Shown piece after piece: positions 42,646 through 55,335 of a stretch of 64,000 nt of DNA; position 1 is the first letter of the stretch, and the number at the start of each line of letters is the position of its first letter. Source of the DNA: Ichthyophis bannanicus. Lineage: Eukaryota > Chordata > Amphibia > Gymnophiona > Ichthyophiidae. Position numbers and translations under genes: made by a program. A model generated the notes under the pieces. It had not been told where the DNA came from. It was given only the letters and a program-made list of their open reading frames with translations, and did no database searches. The stretch lies in assembly GCA_033557465.1 (NCBI GenBank), contig CM066032.1:57200955-57264954 (forward strand), read 5' to 3'.

Positions 42646-44847
42646 TACAGGTAACTGTACTGTAGGGACAGTGCAGCATAGCACATGTATGATGTTATCT
42701 GTCTACTGCACATATGTTGTTATACACCTTTTTGACATGCGCCCCCATACCCCATATGTTCATGTTGGCATGCATATGCCCATGTGTTCCTCACCAGTTC
42801 ATGTGTTTCAACATTGCATTTGAAACCCATCCAACTGAGATGGGTGTGTCTGCAGGTCCTAGGTTTTGTGGCGGTGAACGGCATGTACACCCTTCCCTGA
42901 CATTGTTGCATTAACCAACATTACTGTATCGTAGCATTGACTGTTATAATTATTTCCACTGGGTTTGGATAGTGGACAGACAGGCCGTATGCTACTGGAG
43001 GCATGCTCCCCTTGACATACAGTGTGTGTGTTTTAGGCGTGTCCATGTGATGATATACTGTGCAGCCATATCACATTATCTTGTGATAGGATGTGTCTGG
43101 ATACCTGTGGAGTGGTGATCAATGTGCTATTTCTACCTTTCTGATGTTGACCTTGTCAACATTGGGCTCATGTGTTCTGTGTTTTTGAGTGACCTATCTC
43201 TTGTGTGCTGACAGACCTACCATCAACATTTCAGTTTCACACATGTCACCATACATTGGACATGTGGCAATGATGCCTGCACATGCAGAAATAGTCATTC
43301 AACACATTTGAGTGGCATATTCTTCCTTTACTATGATGTCTTGTGTACTTTGACTGCCTCTGACTGTTGCTATTAGACACTTGCTGCACACAGATGGTAG
43401 TTTGCACCTTAGATCATTTGCGACTGACATCAACCTTTACGTGTTTGTGTTTAGCTGTTTGTTTTGTCGTGCTTTTTTGTTGGATCTATGTGCACCAACA
43501 CTGATGGACATGAAGTGGACCTGACAACCTGGTCTGCAGTGCCATTTCCTAATGTCGTCGACATGCAATGTGTTCTGTGTTGTGATCGTGTACTGTTTGC
43601 ATGTCTGACATTTCATTATGTGCATATTGATGGTTCACACGCTGAATGTGACCTAATATTGTGTGACACATACCATAATGGTGTTTCTCTTCCTTTTACC
43701 AGAGGGCACAGGCAGCACTTATGGCACATCTACTACACAGCATTTGCAGTCACCATCACCCACTTGTTGGTGGACACAGCAACGCCATGCAACGATCCCT
43801 GGGAGATGGTGCCATATGGTGATGGACCTATGCGAGTGGGACACATGCCTATGATGGACATTATTGTTGGACTGGTACTTTGAGCATCACAGGGATAACC
43901 AACACACCATTGCTGCTGTGCTCTGGCTGGGTGTCATGTTCATCGCAGGAGACACATGTCATCTTTGACATACTGTGGCACATTGAGATGTCACACGTGA
44001 CTATGCATGCCCAGGGATTCAGGGACAGTCTTAAAGGGACATGTAGGATTGCAGACACCATTTGTACTGTGGACACTGTGTACTGGTCCCTACATGTGCA
44101 GCAGGGACTCACATACTCGCTGTATGTTGTAAATCCATCTGACATTGTGTTTGTGTGTGTGGCCCGTATGTGTGACTTGCATCGCAGGATATCCTCATAT
44201 GTTTGGATCAACAGAAGCATACAGCCATGTGTGTGGCACAAGAGGAACATTGTGTAGGTCCTCTTTTATTTGTCTGGCTACCTTACACTTGGACATGACA
44301 TGCTGTTTGCCACCACACCACTGTGATGCGTGCCAACATCTTGGATTGCTGTTTGACCCTCACCAGGGGTGTTACAGTGCATCTGGGGCAGCACTCTGTC
44401 ATGGTTCAATGTACACAGTGCATGTGCATGTGACTGAATATGTTGGTACACAAGTGCATGTGCCGGTGTGGATTTTGTGTGGGTTAGTGCATTTTGTGGA
44501 TTTTGTGTGGGTTAGTGCATTGTTGACCTTTCTTTCTCCCTTAATGTGCGTTATTGTGTTTGGTTACTGTATGTGGCGCTCTACATTGATTAACAAACAA
44601 ATCATTGCATGTCTGCACAGTCCTATTTATCACATGACATTGTGCCACTCACATTGCACCAGTAACCTTGCAGTGTGGCAGTAGATCTGTCCATTTTGTA
44701 ACTGCATTTGTGCATTCCATGTACCTTGACATATGTGTGATGATCCTGTATCCACAGCACCCATTGCAGCAGGCCTTCTGCATAGTGATATCTCTGCATG
44801 TCAGCGAGATTCTGCTTTGTTTGTTCTTTGGCAACATGATGCAAAGG
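42646..44847. other. 2.2 kb without a recognised gene
   Basis: TGTG/CACA-rich sequence resembling the 39.4-40.5 kb intron in composition. ORFs reach 139 and 179 codons (43464-43883, 44145-44684) but have overlapping shadows on the other strand and no domain. It may be intron or 3' UTR of the transposase gene, since a good donor (GTAAGT) lies at 41218. Confidence 0.35.
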
Positions 44848-45292
44848 AACTCCGCAAGAAATTAAAAACATATCTATTCATCTCCCATTTTGGCACACTT
44901 GAAAATACCTTACCTCTAACAGGTAATGGTTAATAGCGACCTAGGGTACACCAACTCTAATTCTCCTAGCTAACTACAATTATAATTAAAGTCGATTTAA
45001 TAACTACTTGTAAATCTTGTAAATAGATATATGTAATAGTTCAAAATATGTAAATAGTTCGATTGTTATTTAACAAATTTTTACCATATTTAGTCATTCA
45101 TGTTTAATGTATTTAGCAAAATTGTACCTAGTTAACAAATGTTCCATGTAAAACAGCAAAATTGTACCTAGTTAACAAATGTTCCATGTAAAACAGACTT
45201 GTAAATCTGTTCATTCCTTGTTCAATGTAAACCGCTCCTGATCTGTGGAAGGTAGCGGTATATAAGCAACTGTTAAATAAATAAAAATAAAA
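44848..45292 (+). mobile_element. L2-type 3' end with a 40-bp tandem duplication
   Basis: Begins with coding ELRKKLKTYLFISHF. The tail is AACCGCTCCTGATCTGTGGA, TATATAAGCAACTG and AAATAAATAAAAAT. A unit beginning AGCAAAATTGTACCTAGTTA is repeated exactly at about 45115-45156 and 45155-45196. Confidence 0.8.
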
Positions 45293-45833
45293 ATGTGCCT
45301 CTCGTACCTGTTACCATGTTCTCATTTTGCATTGTGTCACTGTTTTTGATCCCATTTGTGCATTAAAGTGTACATTTACCTGGGTACCTGACTTCTGCTA
45401 TTTCTCGGCACATCACATACTGTTTTCTGGCCATCTACACTGCTGTATGACTCACTGATACACACACATATGGTCTACACAGCAGAGGGGTTGTGCTGGG
45501 GCATTGGTACATGACATCACTGTCATGTTTGTGCATTTGCCTGTGCACTGCAAATCCACATCTGTGCATGGCAGCATAGCATTACATCTCTGTATCTTGC
45601 TTTCCTACCTTATCGCCATGTGGTTGTGGGGTCAGCTTGGTGTACCTGCCTAGACCATGCTCCCTGTCAGTCGGGTGGCCTGACACATATTTCATGGCTG
45701 ACCCACCTATCTGAGCACTCACATGGCCATGGTACAGTTGATGGACATTTGACACATGTTACGATCACTTTGTCCTGTCCATCTTACAATGACTCATGCA
45801 CATGTTTTTGACACTGACAGCTATACATTCTAA
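45293..45833. other. No gene recognised; possible transposase 3' end
   Basis: Unique-looking sequence. ATTAAA at about 45362 could be a weak polyA signal for the Harbinger transposase. No right terminal inverted repeat was found before the next L2. Confidence 0.3.
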
Positions 45834-46971
45834 GGGCCTCTACTCTGTCCTCATCCTTCTTGACCTCTCCATGGCCTTTGACACTGTTGACCACAATCTT
45901 CTCCTTAACACCCTCTCCTCGCTTGGTTTCAAGGATTCCGTACTATCCTGGTTCTCCTCCTACCTCTCCCATCGCTCCTTTAGTGTACGCTCTTGGGGCT
46001 CCTCCTCCTCTCTCACCCTGCTCCATGTTGGTGTTCCACAGGGATCCGTCTTGGGCCCCCTCCTTTTCTCCTTCTATACCCAATCCCTTGGTGCACTTAT
46101 CTCCTCCCATGATTTTCAGTACCATCTCTATGCCGATGACTCCCAAATCTACCTCTCTAAACCTAATATCTCTCCAGCAATCCAGACCAAGATCTCAGCC
46201 TGCCTTTCCGACATCGCTGCCTGGATGTCTCATCGTAGCTTGAAATTGAACATGGCCAAGACTGAACTCCTTGTCTTTCCCCCCAACTCCTCCCCTCCTC
46301 TTTCCCCTTTCTCAGTCTCAGTGGATGGATCTACAATCCTTCCCGTTCCCTCAGCCCGCAATCTGGGGGTTATCTTTGACACCTCTCTCTCCTCCTCTAC
46401 ACATATCCAGCTCGTAGCTAAGACCTGCCATTTCTTTCTCTACAACATTAGCAAAATCCGCCCCTTCCTTTCTGAACACACTACAAAAATGCTTATCCAC
46501 TCCTTAATCTCCTCTCGCCTAGACTACTGCAACCTGCTCCTTGCTGGTCTCCCCGCGAGCCATCTCCTTTCCCTTCAATCTATACAAAATTATGCTGCTC
46601 GACTAATCTTATGCCAGTTTCACCATGCCCACATTACTCCTCTTCTCAAGTCACTTCACTGGCTCCCCATCCAATTCCGCATCCAGTTCAAACTTCTCAT
46701 ACTGACCTATAAATGCATCCACTCTGCGGCCCCTCAATACCTCTCATCTCTTATCGCTCCCTACATCCCCTCTTGGGAACTTCGCTCCGCTAACAAATTA
46801 CTTCTATCTAGGCCTTTCACTCGCACCGCTAACTCCCGACTTAGCTCCTTTCACCTTGCTGCACCTTACGCCTGGAACAACCTACCTGTGTCTGTACACC
46901 AGGCACCCTCCCTGGCCCTCTTCAAATCCAGTTTGAAGACCCACCTCTTCACTATCGCTTTCAGATCCTGA
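45834..46971 (+). CDS. L2-E reverse transcriptase, C-terminal 379 aa
   Basis: Motif [21 protein letters not shown], then [20 protein letters not shown], palm [65 protein letters not shown] and [20 protein letters not shown]. This is the order of L2-clade RT proteins. The reading frame is uninterrupted to the stop at 46969-46971. The upstream 12 codons (45796-45831) are flank. RT fingers and endonuclease are lost by 5' truncation. Confidence 0.88.
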
Positions 46972-47085
46972 CTTCTGTCCTTATCCTAACCCAATTCCCG
47001 TCAATTCTCATGACCGTATTATAAAGACCATATTATGCTTTGCACCGAATTGACTATCGCTTTGTATTGTTGTGTTCCTTATCGT
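45834..47085 (+). mobile_element. L2-type LINE (L2-E), distinct subfamily, 3' end cut by DIRS
   Basis: Begins in the RT palm and ends abruptly near 47085, where DIRS sequence starts. Its protein differs clearly from L2-A to L2-D. Confidence 0.85.
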
Positions 47086-47983
47086 ACCTCCAGTCTAGTC
47101 GCGAACATCTGGGTTTTGCACGTCCTCCCGTGGCTTGGAGACAGAGCATGTCACTCTTTTGATGACACCAGGATAAGTAGTCCAGAGACCGCCCCCTTGA
47201 TCCAGTTCTCAGTCTCCAAGCAGCGGAAGGAGGTGTGATTCCAGAGGTCCTTGACTCACTGGAGGATTAATTGAGCAGTTTAGGGTAGCTAGTTAGGTTG
47301 GCAGTTACCAATTATATATATAAAAAAAAGAGGCTTCTGTCTCTTTAAATTGGTGGTAGTTTGGGATTGATAGAGAAGTGGCTGAAGTTGTCAAGGGATG
47401 CTTTCCCCCCTTCTCCCCCCTCTCTGAGGTGAGCTGGTGCCTCAGGGTAGAGTGCGGGAGCTGTGCAGGGGACCTCCGGAGTTCACCCTGACAGAGCGGG
47501 TGAAGTGCCGTTGAGGTGAGCCGCTCAGGACACACTGCGGGAGAATGGGCAGTGCGGGGAGGCGGAGATTGGCAGGCCTGGTGGCAGGTGGCTGTGTTCA
47601 GGTCTCGGTGCCTGCGGAGAGGAGCGACGAGGAGCAAGGCTGTGCAGAGCGGGGGTCTTCAGTGCCGCTGAGGTATGGCGGTGAGGTTTTTTCTTTTCAG
47701 TGGTTAGTTGTCAGCGTTAGCTCCGTGTCTATATTGCTGGTTGGGTCCAAACTGCATGTTTTTTTGCGCAGGAACCTGGGGGCTCTTGCTTTTGGCGCTT
47801 CGGGGGTTCCCGATGAGAATTTGGACTGCGGGAAGGGTTGGACGGTTGATTCGGAGGTGAAGCAGTGAGGAGTTTGTCTGATAGGGATTAATTTAAAAGA
47901 AAAAAAAAGACAAGGAAGAAGAAAAATGATACAGAGAGGGCTGTTTTCAGGGATTACAGGGATGCTGTCAATAGGCTCTCTAT

Positions 47984-48976
47984 ATGCCATCTAGACCCCG
48001 CTGCCTCCTGTGTGGGGTCCATAGAGGCTCCATTTCGGAGGCTGGGGTGTGTAAGGGTTGTACACACGAGGCTTCTCTGGTGGACATGGCTGGACAGTGT
48101 GGAGCAGAGGCGACAAAGGAGGGCAGAGGAGGCCCTTTCTCCTCCGGTATTGCCACTAGAGCCAGTGCCAGGGCCTTCTACGGGGCCGGAGGGTCTGTTG
48201 TCACTGGCTGCCATGGCTATATTCTCACAGCAGATGGTGGCATTGCTGCAGCAGGCGCTTGGCGGGTCAGGTAGCAGCGTAGTGCCGCCAGCAGGGACAG
48301 TTAGGGCAGCCAAGCGACCGGGGGCTTCATCAGACCTGGGGGCTGCTGGAGGATCGGTTAAAAAGGCTATGCTCCTGGCAGAAAAGGCAGAACTGGACTT
48401 GCTCTTGGATGAGCAGTCGGAGAATGTAGAGGACTCGGACATGGAGCCGGAGTTGGAGGAAGGAGAGTTACTGGAGCCGGAGGACCAGGCGAGGGTGGTC
48501 AGAGTGTTCCGGAGGGAGTTCATAGAGTATTTAAGGAAATGATTCAGGAAGAGTGATCAATCGATTGTACCTGTTACAGGAGCTGGATAAGGAGCTATTT
48601 AAATCTCCTAGAGTGGATGTGGCGGTTTCAGTGGTTACTAAAAAGACTACGATCCCGGTCGAGGGCAGTGCAGTGCTTAAGGATGCGCAGGATAGGAGAT
48701 TAGACTCGCTTTTGAAGCAGGTTTTTGAGGCTAATGCCCTTTCCATGCAGGCGTTGATTTGTGGAGCGTGGGTGGCAAGGGCATGTCTGCAATGATCCCA
48801 AGGGCTGAAAGGCTTACAGGTAGATGAGGCAGTGGATGAGGCGGCTCGGATGGAGTCTGGAGCGGTATACTTAGCAGACAGTCAGTATGATCTGATTCGC
48901 GGTCTGGCGAAAAGTATGGTGTCAGTGGTGGCCTCACGAAGGTACCTGTGGCTATGTAATTGGGTGGCAGTTGCGG
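47984..48976 (+). pseudogene. DIRS ORF1 (Gag-like), first part
   Basis: Shows a Cys-containing start (RCLLCGVHRGSISEAGVCKG) and an acidic stretch (LDEQSENVEDSDMEPELEEG). After a stop at 48540 comes VDVAVSVVTKKTTIPVEGSA and LKDAQDRRLDSLLKQVFEA, a segment highly typical of vertebrate DIRS Gag. A stop at 48796 follows, then SVVASRRYLWLCNWVAVAA up to the hAT insertion. The protein would form the DIRS particle. Frames shift at least once (48012-series to 48553-series). Confidence 0.75.
48969..48976 (+). repeat. Left 8-bp target duplication of the hAT
   Basis: AGTTGCGG here and at 60615-60622, directly flanking CAGGGGCGGCC and GGCCGGCCCTG. Confidence 0.95.
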
Positions 48977-50119
48977 CAGGGGCGGCCCAAGGGGGGCGCA
49001 GGGCCATGTGCGGAGACTCGGTGCGGGCCTCATTTGCATAACAGGCCTAATTTGCATAAATATTTGCATAACTGTGGGACCTTGTAATAATGCTCCTATC
49101 CAGTCTATTCTCTCAAATGTATTAGTTATGTGCCTAATAATTCAGGACTACAGGAGGTTTGTGCCTCTTAAATTAACATTTAACAATAAGAGAGCTTAGC
49201 ATTATGCAATGCAAAAAAAACCACAAAAAATACAGAGGGTAGTATCCAAGAGCAATCAGTTTCACTTTTATTATTTACAATGCTTCTTATTTGTTAAGAA
49301 GCCATAGCACCATAATTCTTTAAACAATTTAACAGAAGTTGTTTTTTTCATTTTTGAACAGATACATAGTTATGTAACAAATCATAACAACCCAAACATG
49401 TTTAATAAGAATGGTAACATTTAAGACTAACAATCAGATGTTGAACTTCCATAGGTTATTAAATACTCTTCTTTAGATGCTGTCCTTCAATGCTATAGTC
49501 CATTATACATTTCACATGAAACAAGGAATAATCTTCCAACTGGAAAACACTGCAAACCACTATATGCAGCCTGCACTATCAATAACTACCAAGAATAAAG
49601 AAATACTCTGTTTTGAAAGAGACTACCATATCTATAGCCTCATGATTTTGCTTAAAGTGGAACCTTCCTAGCCTTTTTTGCTGCAAAAGCATCAATTAGA
49701 TCAGAATAATCCAGTGCCTGAGCAACAGTGTTCTCAATTGAAATGCGTGCAAGGCCAACAAGCCGCTCTTGACTCATTGTAGATCTCAGATAGGTCTTGA
49801 TCAGTTTTAGCTTTGAAAAGCTGCGCTCTGCTGATGCCACGGTGACTGGCATAGTTAATAAAATCCTCAGTACAATGGATGTGTTAGGATATGCATCCAA
49901 CAGATGCCTTTTATGAAGATATTTGAGGACTTCTAGAGCAGAGCTGTTTTCCTGAACAAAGATTGATAATCTCTGTAGTTCCAAAAACAGATCGTCTCCA
50001 TCTATATCAGAATTGTGAGCTCCAGCATCACTCAGAAGGGACTGTACATTTTTGCAGCATTGCAGGAGTTCATCTGCGGCTTTTTCCTTTAGTCGTCCAA
50101 TGTTGTAGAGAAAGCCAAA

Positions 50120-51592
50120 ATTTGTACTGTGCTGTCTATTGTCACCACCAGGTGGGCAGGCCTAGGGGTAGCAGGGCTGTGTCTGATGGCTAATAATAGT
50201 TGTGAACACGAGTGGTTTAAGGTAAAAGGATTTGTTTCCCCTCCCGGGGTCAGATTCTTCAGGTAATATAACACAATACTCAAAACAAATAAGCCATCCT
50301 TTCTGGCATAACATAAAGGAAAGTATAACAGCTTCTTCTTGCTTCTTAAAGTAAATGGCAAAGGTTTAACCTGAACAACTCAGCACATAGTTTCCCTATG
50401 TGCAAACAGCACTCTTCACTTATAGTGTTTCTTTACACACTATACAGCCTTTGACTAGCACAAAGATGTCACTCTATCAGACAGAGTTAATGTGCAATCC
50501 ATTGGGTCCCCATATGAACATTCACTGAGGTTATCAATGATCATAGGCTCCTGCATGCATTCAGAATTATCTGAGTTTTCCTTGCCACAGTATCTCTGCA
50601 AATTCCCCTGTAACGTGCCGTCACAGTGTCTCTCTGACCAACCCCCTTTAGGGCTGGGATAACAGCTACCGTATTCTTCGGTGTCTGGGAGAGAGGGAAG
50701 CCACCATTCAGGGTTTCTAGAGTCCCAATTCCTGTAGGAGTTTTTACCCTTAGAGTACTTATGGGCTCTAGCTTCAGGCTTGGCTACAAAATATTCTTCT
50801 TCCCTGTTAGCACCAGGTTTAAGTCTGCAGGGTTTTCTCTGAGGCTTGGGAACTGCTAATATATCTTCCTCAGACATGCACCCATCTTCATGGAAATACC
50901 TTTCTCTTTCAGGAGGTGTTAACTGCTCTCTGTTCAGCTCTGTGCACAAATCCCTCGGCTGGCTGTTACAGCCCTGCCCCCACCTAGGATTTCTCCCACG
51001 AGGCTTCACAATGTTAACCCTGCTGGTATTTCTTTTATCAGTAAAGTTTCTTAGCTTTCTCCTAGAATCATGCTCCAGGCTACAGCCTTCAAATACATAC
51101 TGTTTGTCCTCAGGCTTCCAATCACTCCAGTTGAAATGTTGCCTCTGAGCTCCAAACGGCTTGCTATCAGTAGAACATTCACAGCTGTTCTCTGACCTCA
51201 CTAGCTGCCTTCTCCTGCAGTACTTTGGGTAGTTTCTGTGGTGAACTCTTCCTAGTTCTGGTTCTGACTCACGTCCTGGGTCAGAGTCTGAAACTCCTCC
51301 TTCCTCAGCTGGTTCAGCTAATTCAGCCAGTTCCCATAGTTCAGCCAGTTCAGCTGATTCAGTCAGTTCTAACTCTGCATTTCCTGCCTGCCTCTTATAG
51401 TGGCTATTTGCTCTTCCCCTATCCAGGTGCAAGCTATTAGGAACTGGGGAATGTTTTACAGCTGGGCGTGTTTGCAAACCCCGTGGCTGGGTTTGTTTAT
51501 GTCGCCCTTGGCAACTGCTGCTCACATGGCCTGCCTGCCTGTCAGCTTCAAGACTAGAATTCAGTGAATCCTGTGTTTTTAAGGCAGAGAAT
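50120..51592 (-). mobile_element. Unidentified insertion inside the hAT transposase
   Basis: hAT coding breaks after FELYSVMRKFH and resumes at NFGFLYNIG. I saw no long terminal repeats, inverted ends, target duplication or A tail. Splice signals for an intron are not convincing either. It carries one long ORF. Confidence 0.6.
50455..51525 (-). CDS. Unrecognised 356-aa ORF
   Basis: The longest ORF with no recognised family in the window. It is strongly hydrophilic, with no signal peptide or membrane segment. An Ala/Glu/Leu repeat (ELTESAELAELWELAELAEP, residues about 52-75) is followed by Arg/Lys/Glu-rich text with many aromatic residues: DWKPEDKQYVFEGC, PERERYFHEDGCMSEEDILA and NWDSRNPEWWLPSLPDTEEY. 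Cysteines are scattered (CSYGDPMDC near the C-terminus) without a clear zinc knuckle. A retroelement accessory or Gag-like protein is possible. The upstream ATG context is unremarkable. I assign no function. Confidence 0.45.
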   Translation of the reverse strand: MSSSCQGRHKQTQPRGLQTRPAVKHSPVPNSLHLDRGRANSHYKRQAGNAELELTESAELAELWELAELAEPAEEGGVSDSDPGRESEPELGRVHHRNYPKYCRRRQLVRSENSCECSTDSKPFGAQRQHFNWSDWKPEDKQYVFEGCSLEHDSRRKLRNFTDKRNTSRVNIVKPRGRNPRWGQGCNSQPRDLCTELNREQLTPPERERYFHEDGCMSEEDILAVPKPQRKPCRLKPGANREEEYFVAKPEARAHKYSKGKNSYRNWDSRNPEWWLPSLPDTEEYGSCYPSPKGGWSERHCDGTLQGNLQRYCGKENSDNSECMQEPMIIDNLSECSYGDPMDCTLTLSDRVTSLC

Positions 51593-54489
51593 GGAACTTC
51601 CTCATCACACTATACAGTTCAAATCTTTCCTCAATTGAAATTAGAGCATTATCGATGACTACCATGAAATACTCTGTTTTGAAAGATTGTTCTGCATCCT
51701 CAATAGGCTGGTCACATGCCTCATAGTCAAAAGCTCTCTTCCTTCTTATAACACGCTTCTGTCTGAATATGGGTTCTACATCCATCTCTGCTGCAATTTC
51801 TTTGGCTTTAATAATTGCTGAAATGAAACCAGTTTCCCTATATTTCTTAAGAAATGTACATAAATACTCTATATGTTTCAGAACCACATCAATCTGAATC
51901 TCTGAGTCTTGCATAATTTTGCTAACTACATTCACTTCAGTTAACAGATCATACCAGAGAACTAAACTGACCAAGAACTCGAAAGAGCTAAGCTCATTGT
52001 TAGCTAGAGAATGGGCTTCATTTTGAACTACAGAATCATTTGTTTCATCTGCGACCTCCAACAAGGCTTCTCTGATATTAGATGCTTGAAACCGAATTGC
52101 TTTTACGCTATCAATTCTGCACTCCCACCGGGTTTCTGATAGTGGTTTGACAGTCAGTGAGGTGATATTGTCCTTCAAAATTTTCCATCTGCTTGGAGAG
52201 GCACTAAATATTGTATAAATGCGCTACAGCACACCAAAGAATGTTTTTGCTCTGTTAGATGACTTTGCAGTATCTCCAAGCACCAAGTTCAAGCTATGAC
52301 TAACACATGGTGAAAAGAATGCTCTTGGGTTTGCTTTCAGGATACGAGTTTGGACTCCTTGTTTATGTCCTTTCATATTGGACCCATTATCATAACCCTG
52401 GCCACGACAATCCAGCAAGTTCAATCCTAGTGAGTCAAGCTCTTTTATTAAAACATCTGCCAATCCTTCTCCAGTGGTATCATCAACTACAATAAAGTCA
52501 GCAAAGTATTCTTTGATCTCAATATCCTGATTAGCTGCTGCAGCCTTAACAATTCTCAGAATAACCGATAACTGTTCTTGATGGCTTATATCAGGAGTAC
52601 AGTCCAAAATTACTGAAAAGTATTTAGCTTCTTTCACATCTTCAAGTATAACATCTTTAATTTTTTGAGACATTACATCTATGATTTCATTCTGAATTCT
52701 GTGGCCTAAATAATGGTTATGGACAGTCTTGTCTTTAACTTTGTTAATATGTTCCTGCATCACAGGATCAAAACGTGCCAACAGCTCTACCAAGCTCAGA
52801 AAATTTCCATTGTTTGGAGTATACAGTGTATCATTACGGCCACGAAAAGCATTATTTTGAGAAGCCAGGTGATAAGTAATAGCAGACGCTCAAGAACATT
52901 CTGCCATCTTTGTCTTTCAGTGTTAATGGCAAATTGATTAACACTGGCAATAGCTGTATTACTTGCTAGTTTCTGTTCCAGTTCAATCCACTGTTGCAGG
53001 CAGTCAAAATGTGTCACAGCACGTTCATGTTGTTTCAAGCGTGAAGTTACATGGATCCAATCTGAACATCCACCCTTTATGAGTTGTGTGGGGTTAGAAT
53101 CATCAGAATGGAATAATGTACAACAGAAGCAAAACATGCTGTTGAGTTTTTTAGAATATACAAGCCAACGGCGATTAATAGATTCACCATTTGACATCAT
53201 ACGAACATAATATGCTGGCTTGAAACTACGGTAATGCTGGTCCTTTGGAAATGAATAATCCTTGATCTGAGTGGGACCTCTTACCACAAGAAAGTCACGT
53301 AATATTGAGTCAATAAATTGAGGCCAACATCCTGGATCATCATAATCAGTAACTGGAGCAGCGCTTTCATGGATTACACTTCTCAAGTGTTGCTGAAGTG
53401 CAGAGCTCTTGCTTGGGTCAGTCATCTCCAGTGTACTTTTCTCACTGTGGGTTTGTTCAGTTTGCAATTCTGGTAGCACTTCCAATTCACTCTGCTGTAC
53501 GATATCTGTTGTCTCACTTTCTTCCACATTTTGATCTTTTTTCATGTATTTTTCCAAAGCTCCTTTCTGTGTTTCTAGGAACTCTTGCTCACGTTTTCTT
53601 TTTCTTGCCTTCTCTGCACCAGAGGGATATTTTCGAAATCTGTCTCTGTCTCTGCCTTTGTCGCTCATTGTGTGTTTTGTTTACTTTTTCTCTTACAAAG
53701 AATAAGCACCCAACAAGCTGAAACCAATAAAGATTAATCAAATATAGTAAACTGAATAGAGTTATCCTAATTCACTTTTTTCAATGTAAAATGTCTCCAT
53801 GATTTGGACATCTGCATGGAAGTTTTCAGACATCCAATCATGACTAGGGCTTTTAAATGACCTCCTTTAAGTATTATTTGATAGTCATTTAGACAGCAAT
53901 CTCAAGCCTCAGGAAAAAAGGAAACTGCCATATACAAAGGGCATGGAATGCCCTTTTATTTGGAAGAGCTGGACAAATCAACTAATCAACTAAGTCTCAC
54001 GCATATCACACAGATGCTCAGCACCTATGTAGGAATCCTGCTATTCTAAACATCTCACAGCAATAATCCCAGCTGTAATGTAAATATTATACCAGGCCCT
54101 ATATCAACAATACATCTCCTAGTGGTCCTGAAAAATAGAACACGTTGGACTGCTATAAACTACATGCCAGCACTGACCTCAAGTGTCGACAAAGCTTTTA
54201 TTAAATCTAGAAGTGACCCCAGAAGTGTGAATTGGTTTTCACCTTTAGTATTTTTTTGACATGTATGCCGTTGAGTCAATGCTGACTCCTGGTGATCAAG
54301 CCCCTGGGTGTTCTTAGGAGGGTGCCACCAGAAGTAGATTGTCAAGCCTTTCTTCCGCAGAGTAAGTCTACAGTAAAATAACATGAAATAAAATATGTAC
54401 AACTACCTTCAAATAAGTAATTATAAAATTACTGAGTCTCACAAGAACACAGTACACAAATGTGACGGCAATCATAAACCCAGAAACAT

Positions 54490-55335
54490 CACACTGATAT
54501 TACAGAAGGGCTATCAGGTAAGGTTCACCTCTTTATAGATGACACAAAAATCTGCAATAGATAAGAGTAGAAACCCAGGAAGCCACAGATAACATGAGGA
54601 GGATTCTAGTAAAGCTTTAGGAATGGTTGAGAATTTGGCAGTTGTGATTTAATGCTTAAGAATGAAGGGTCATTCATTTGGGGTACAGAATCCAAGGGAC
54701 TGGTACAGTATAAGGGGGGAGAAGTTCTGTTGTCCACAAAAGAAGAGTGGGACTTGGGCCCAGGTCTGACTGTAAGGTGGATAAATGGGTGCCTAGGGAG
54801 AGGAATGGTCAGCAGAGAGGAGGAGGGAATAATGCCTCTGGCTAAGTCTTTGATGAGACCTACAGTAATTTAGAGCATTGTGTGCAATTCAGGAGACCAC
54901 ATCAAAAGGATATAAACAAGTTGGATGTGCAGCGGGTGGCTACCAAAATGGTCAATGGGCTTCATTTTAAGGCATATGGGGGCAGACTTTAAGATCTCAA
55001 TATGTATACTTTGGAAGAAATATGGGAGAGGGGAGATATGATAGAGACATTTAAATACCTCTATGGCATAAATGCACAGGATGAGTCTCTTTCAATTAAA
55101 GAAAACTCTGCAATAAGGGGGCATAGGATGAACGTGAAAGGGGATATATGTGGAAATACTTCTTTATAGAAAAAGTGGTAGATGCATGGAACAGCCTCCC
55201 AGTGAGGTAGCAGAGACCAGGACAGTATCTGAATTCAAGAAATCATGGTACCAACATAACCCAGAAGATCTCTAAAGAAACAAAGGTACTATAGTAGTTG
55301 ATATGGAAGGGCAGAGTGTAGCATTGGGCATTAGT
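54490..55335 (+). mobile_element. CR1-4, heavily decayed
   Basis: Matches CR1-3 at about 41505-42360 with many indels: GAAGGGCTATCAGGTAAGGTTC, AACATGAGGAGG, GGGGAGAAGTTCTGTTGTCC, GATATGATAGAGACATTTAA and GAACAGCCTCCCAGTG. No usable frame; the ORF at 54652-54873 is a remnant. Confidence 0.8.

Larger units (their letters stand above)
49652..53668 (-). pseudogene. hAT transposase (zinc-finger TTF/ZMYM1-like), broken
   Basis: The start at 53668 reads MSDKGRDRDRFRKYPSGAEK, then ITDYDDPGCWPQ-like text and a TTF zinc finger (RRWLVYSKKLNSMFCFCCTL through GGCSDWIHVTSRLKQHERAV, with Cys and His ligands). A frameshift near 52890 leads to SQNNAFRGRNDTLYTPNNGN and the DUF4371/RNase-H-like region (FSVILDCTPDISHQEQLSVI; GQGYDNGSNMKGH; FSPCVSHSLNLVLGD). 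A nonsense TAG near 52227 precedes VKPLSETRWECRIDSVKAIR. After the 1.45-kb insert the C-terminus follows with FGFLYNIGRLKEKAADELLQ and the hAT dimerisation motif TMPVTVASAERSFSKLKLIK. Transposase would bind the ends and cut and paste with 8-bp duplications. It is inactive as it stands. Confidence 0.9.

Noticed and set aside
43464..44684. ORFs of 125-179 aa after the transposase
   Set aside because: No domain, comparable ORFs on the opposite strand, and low-complexity TGTG composition.
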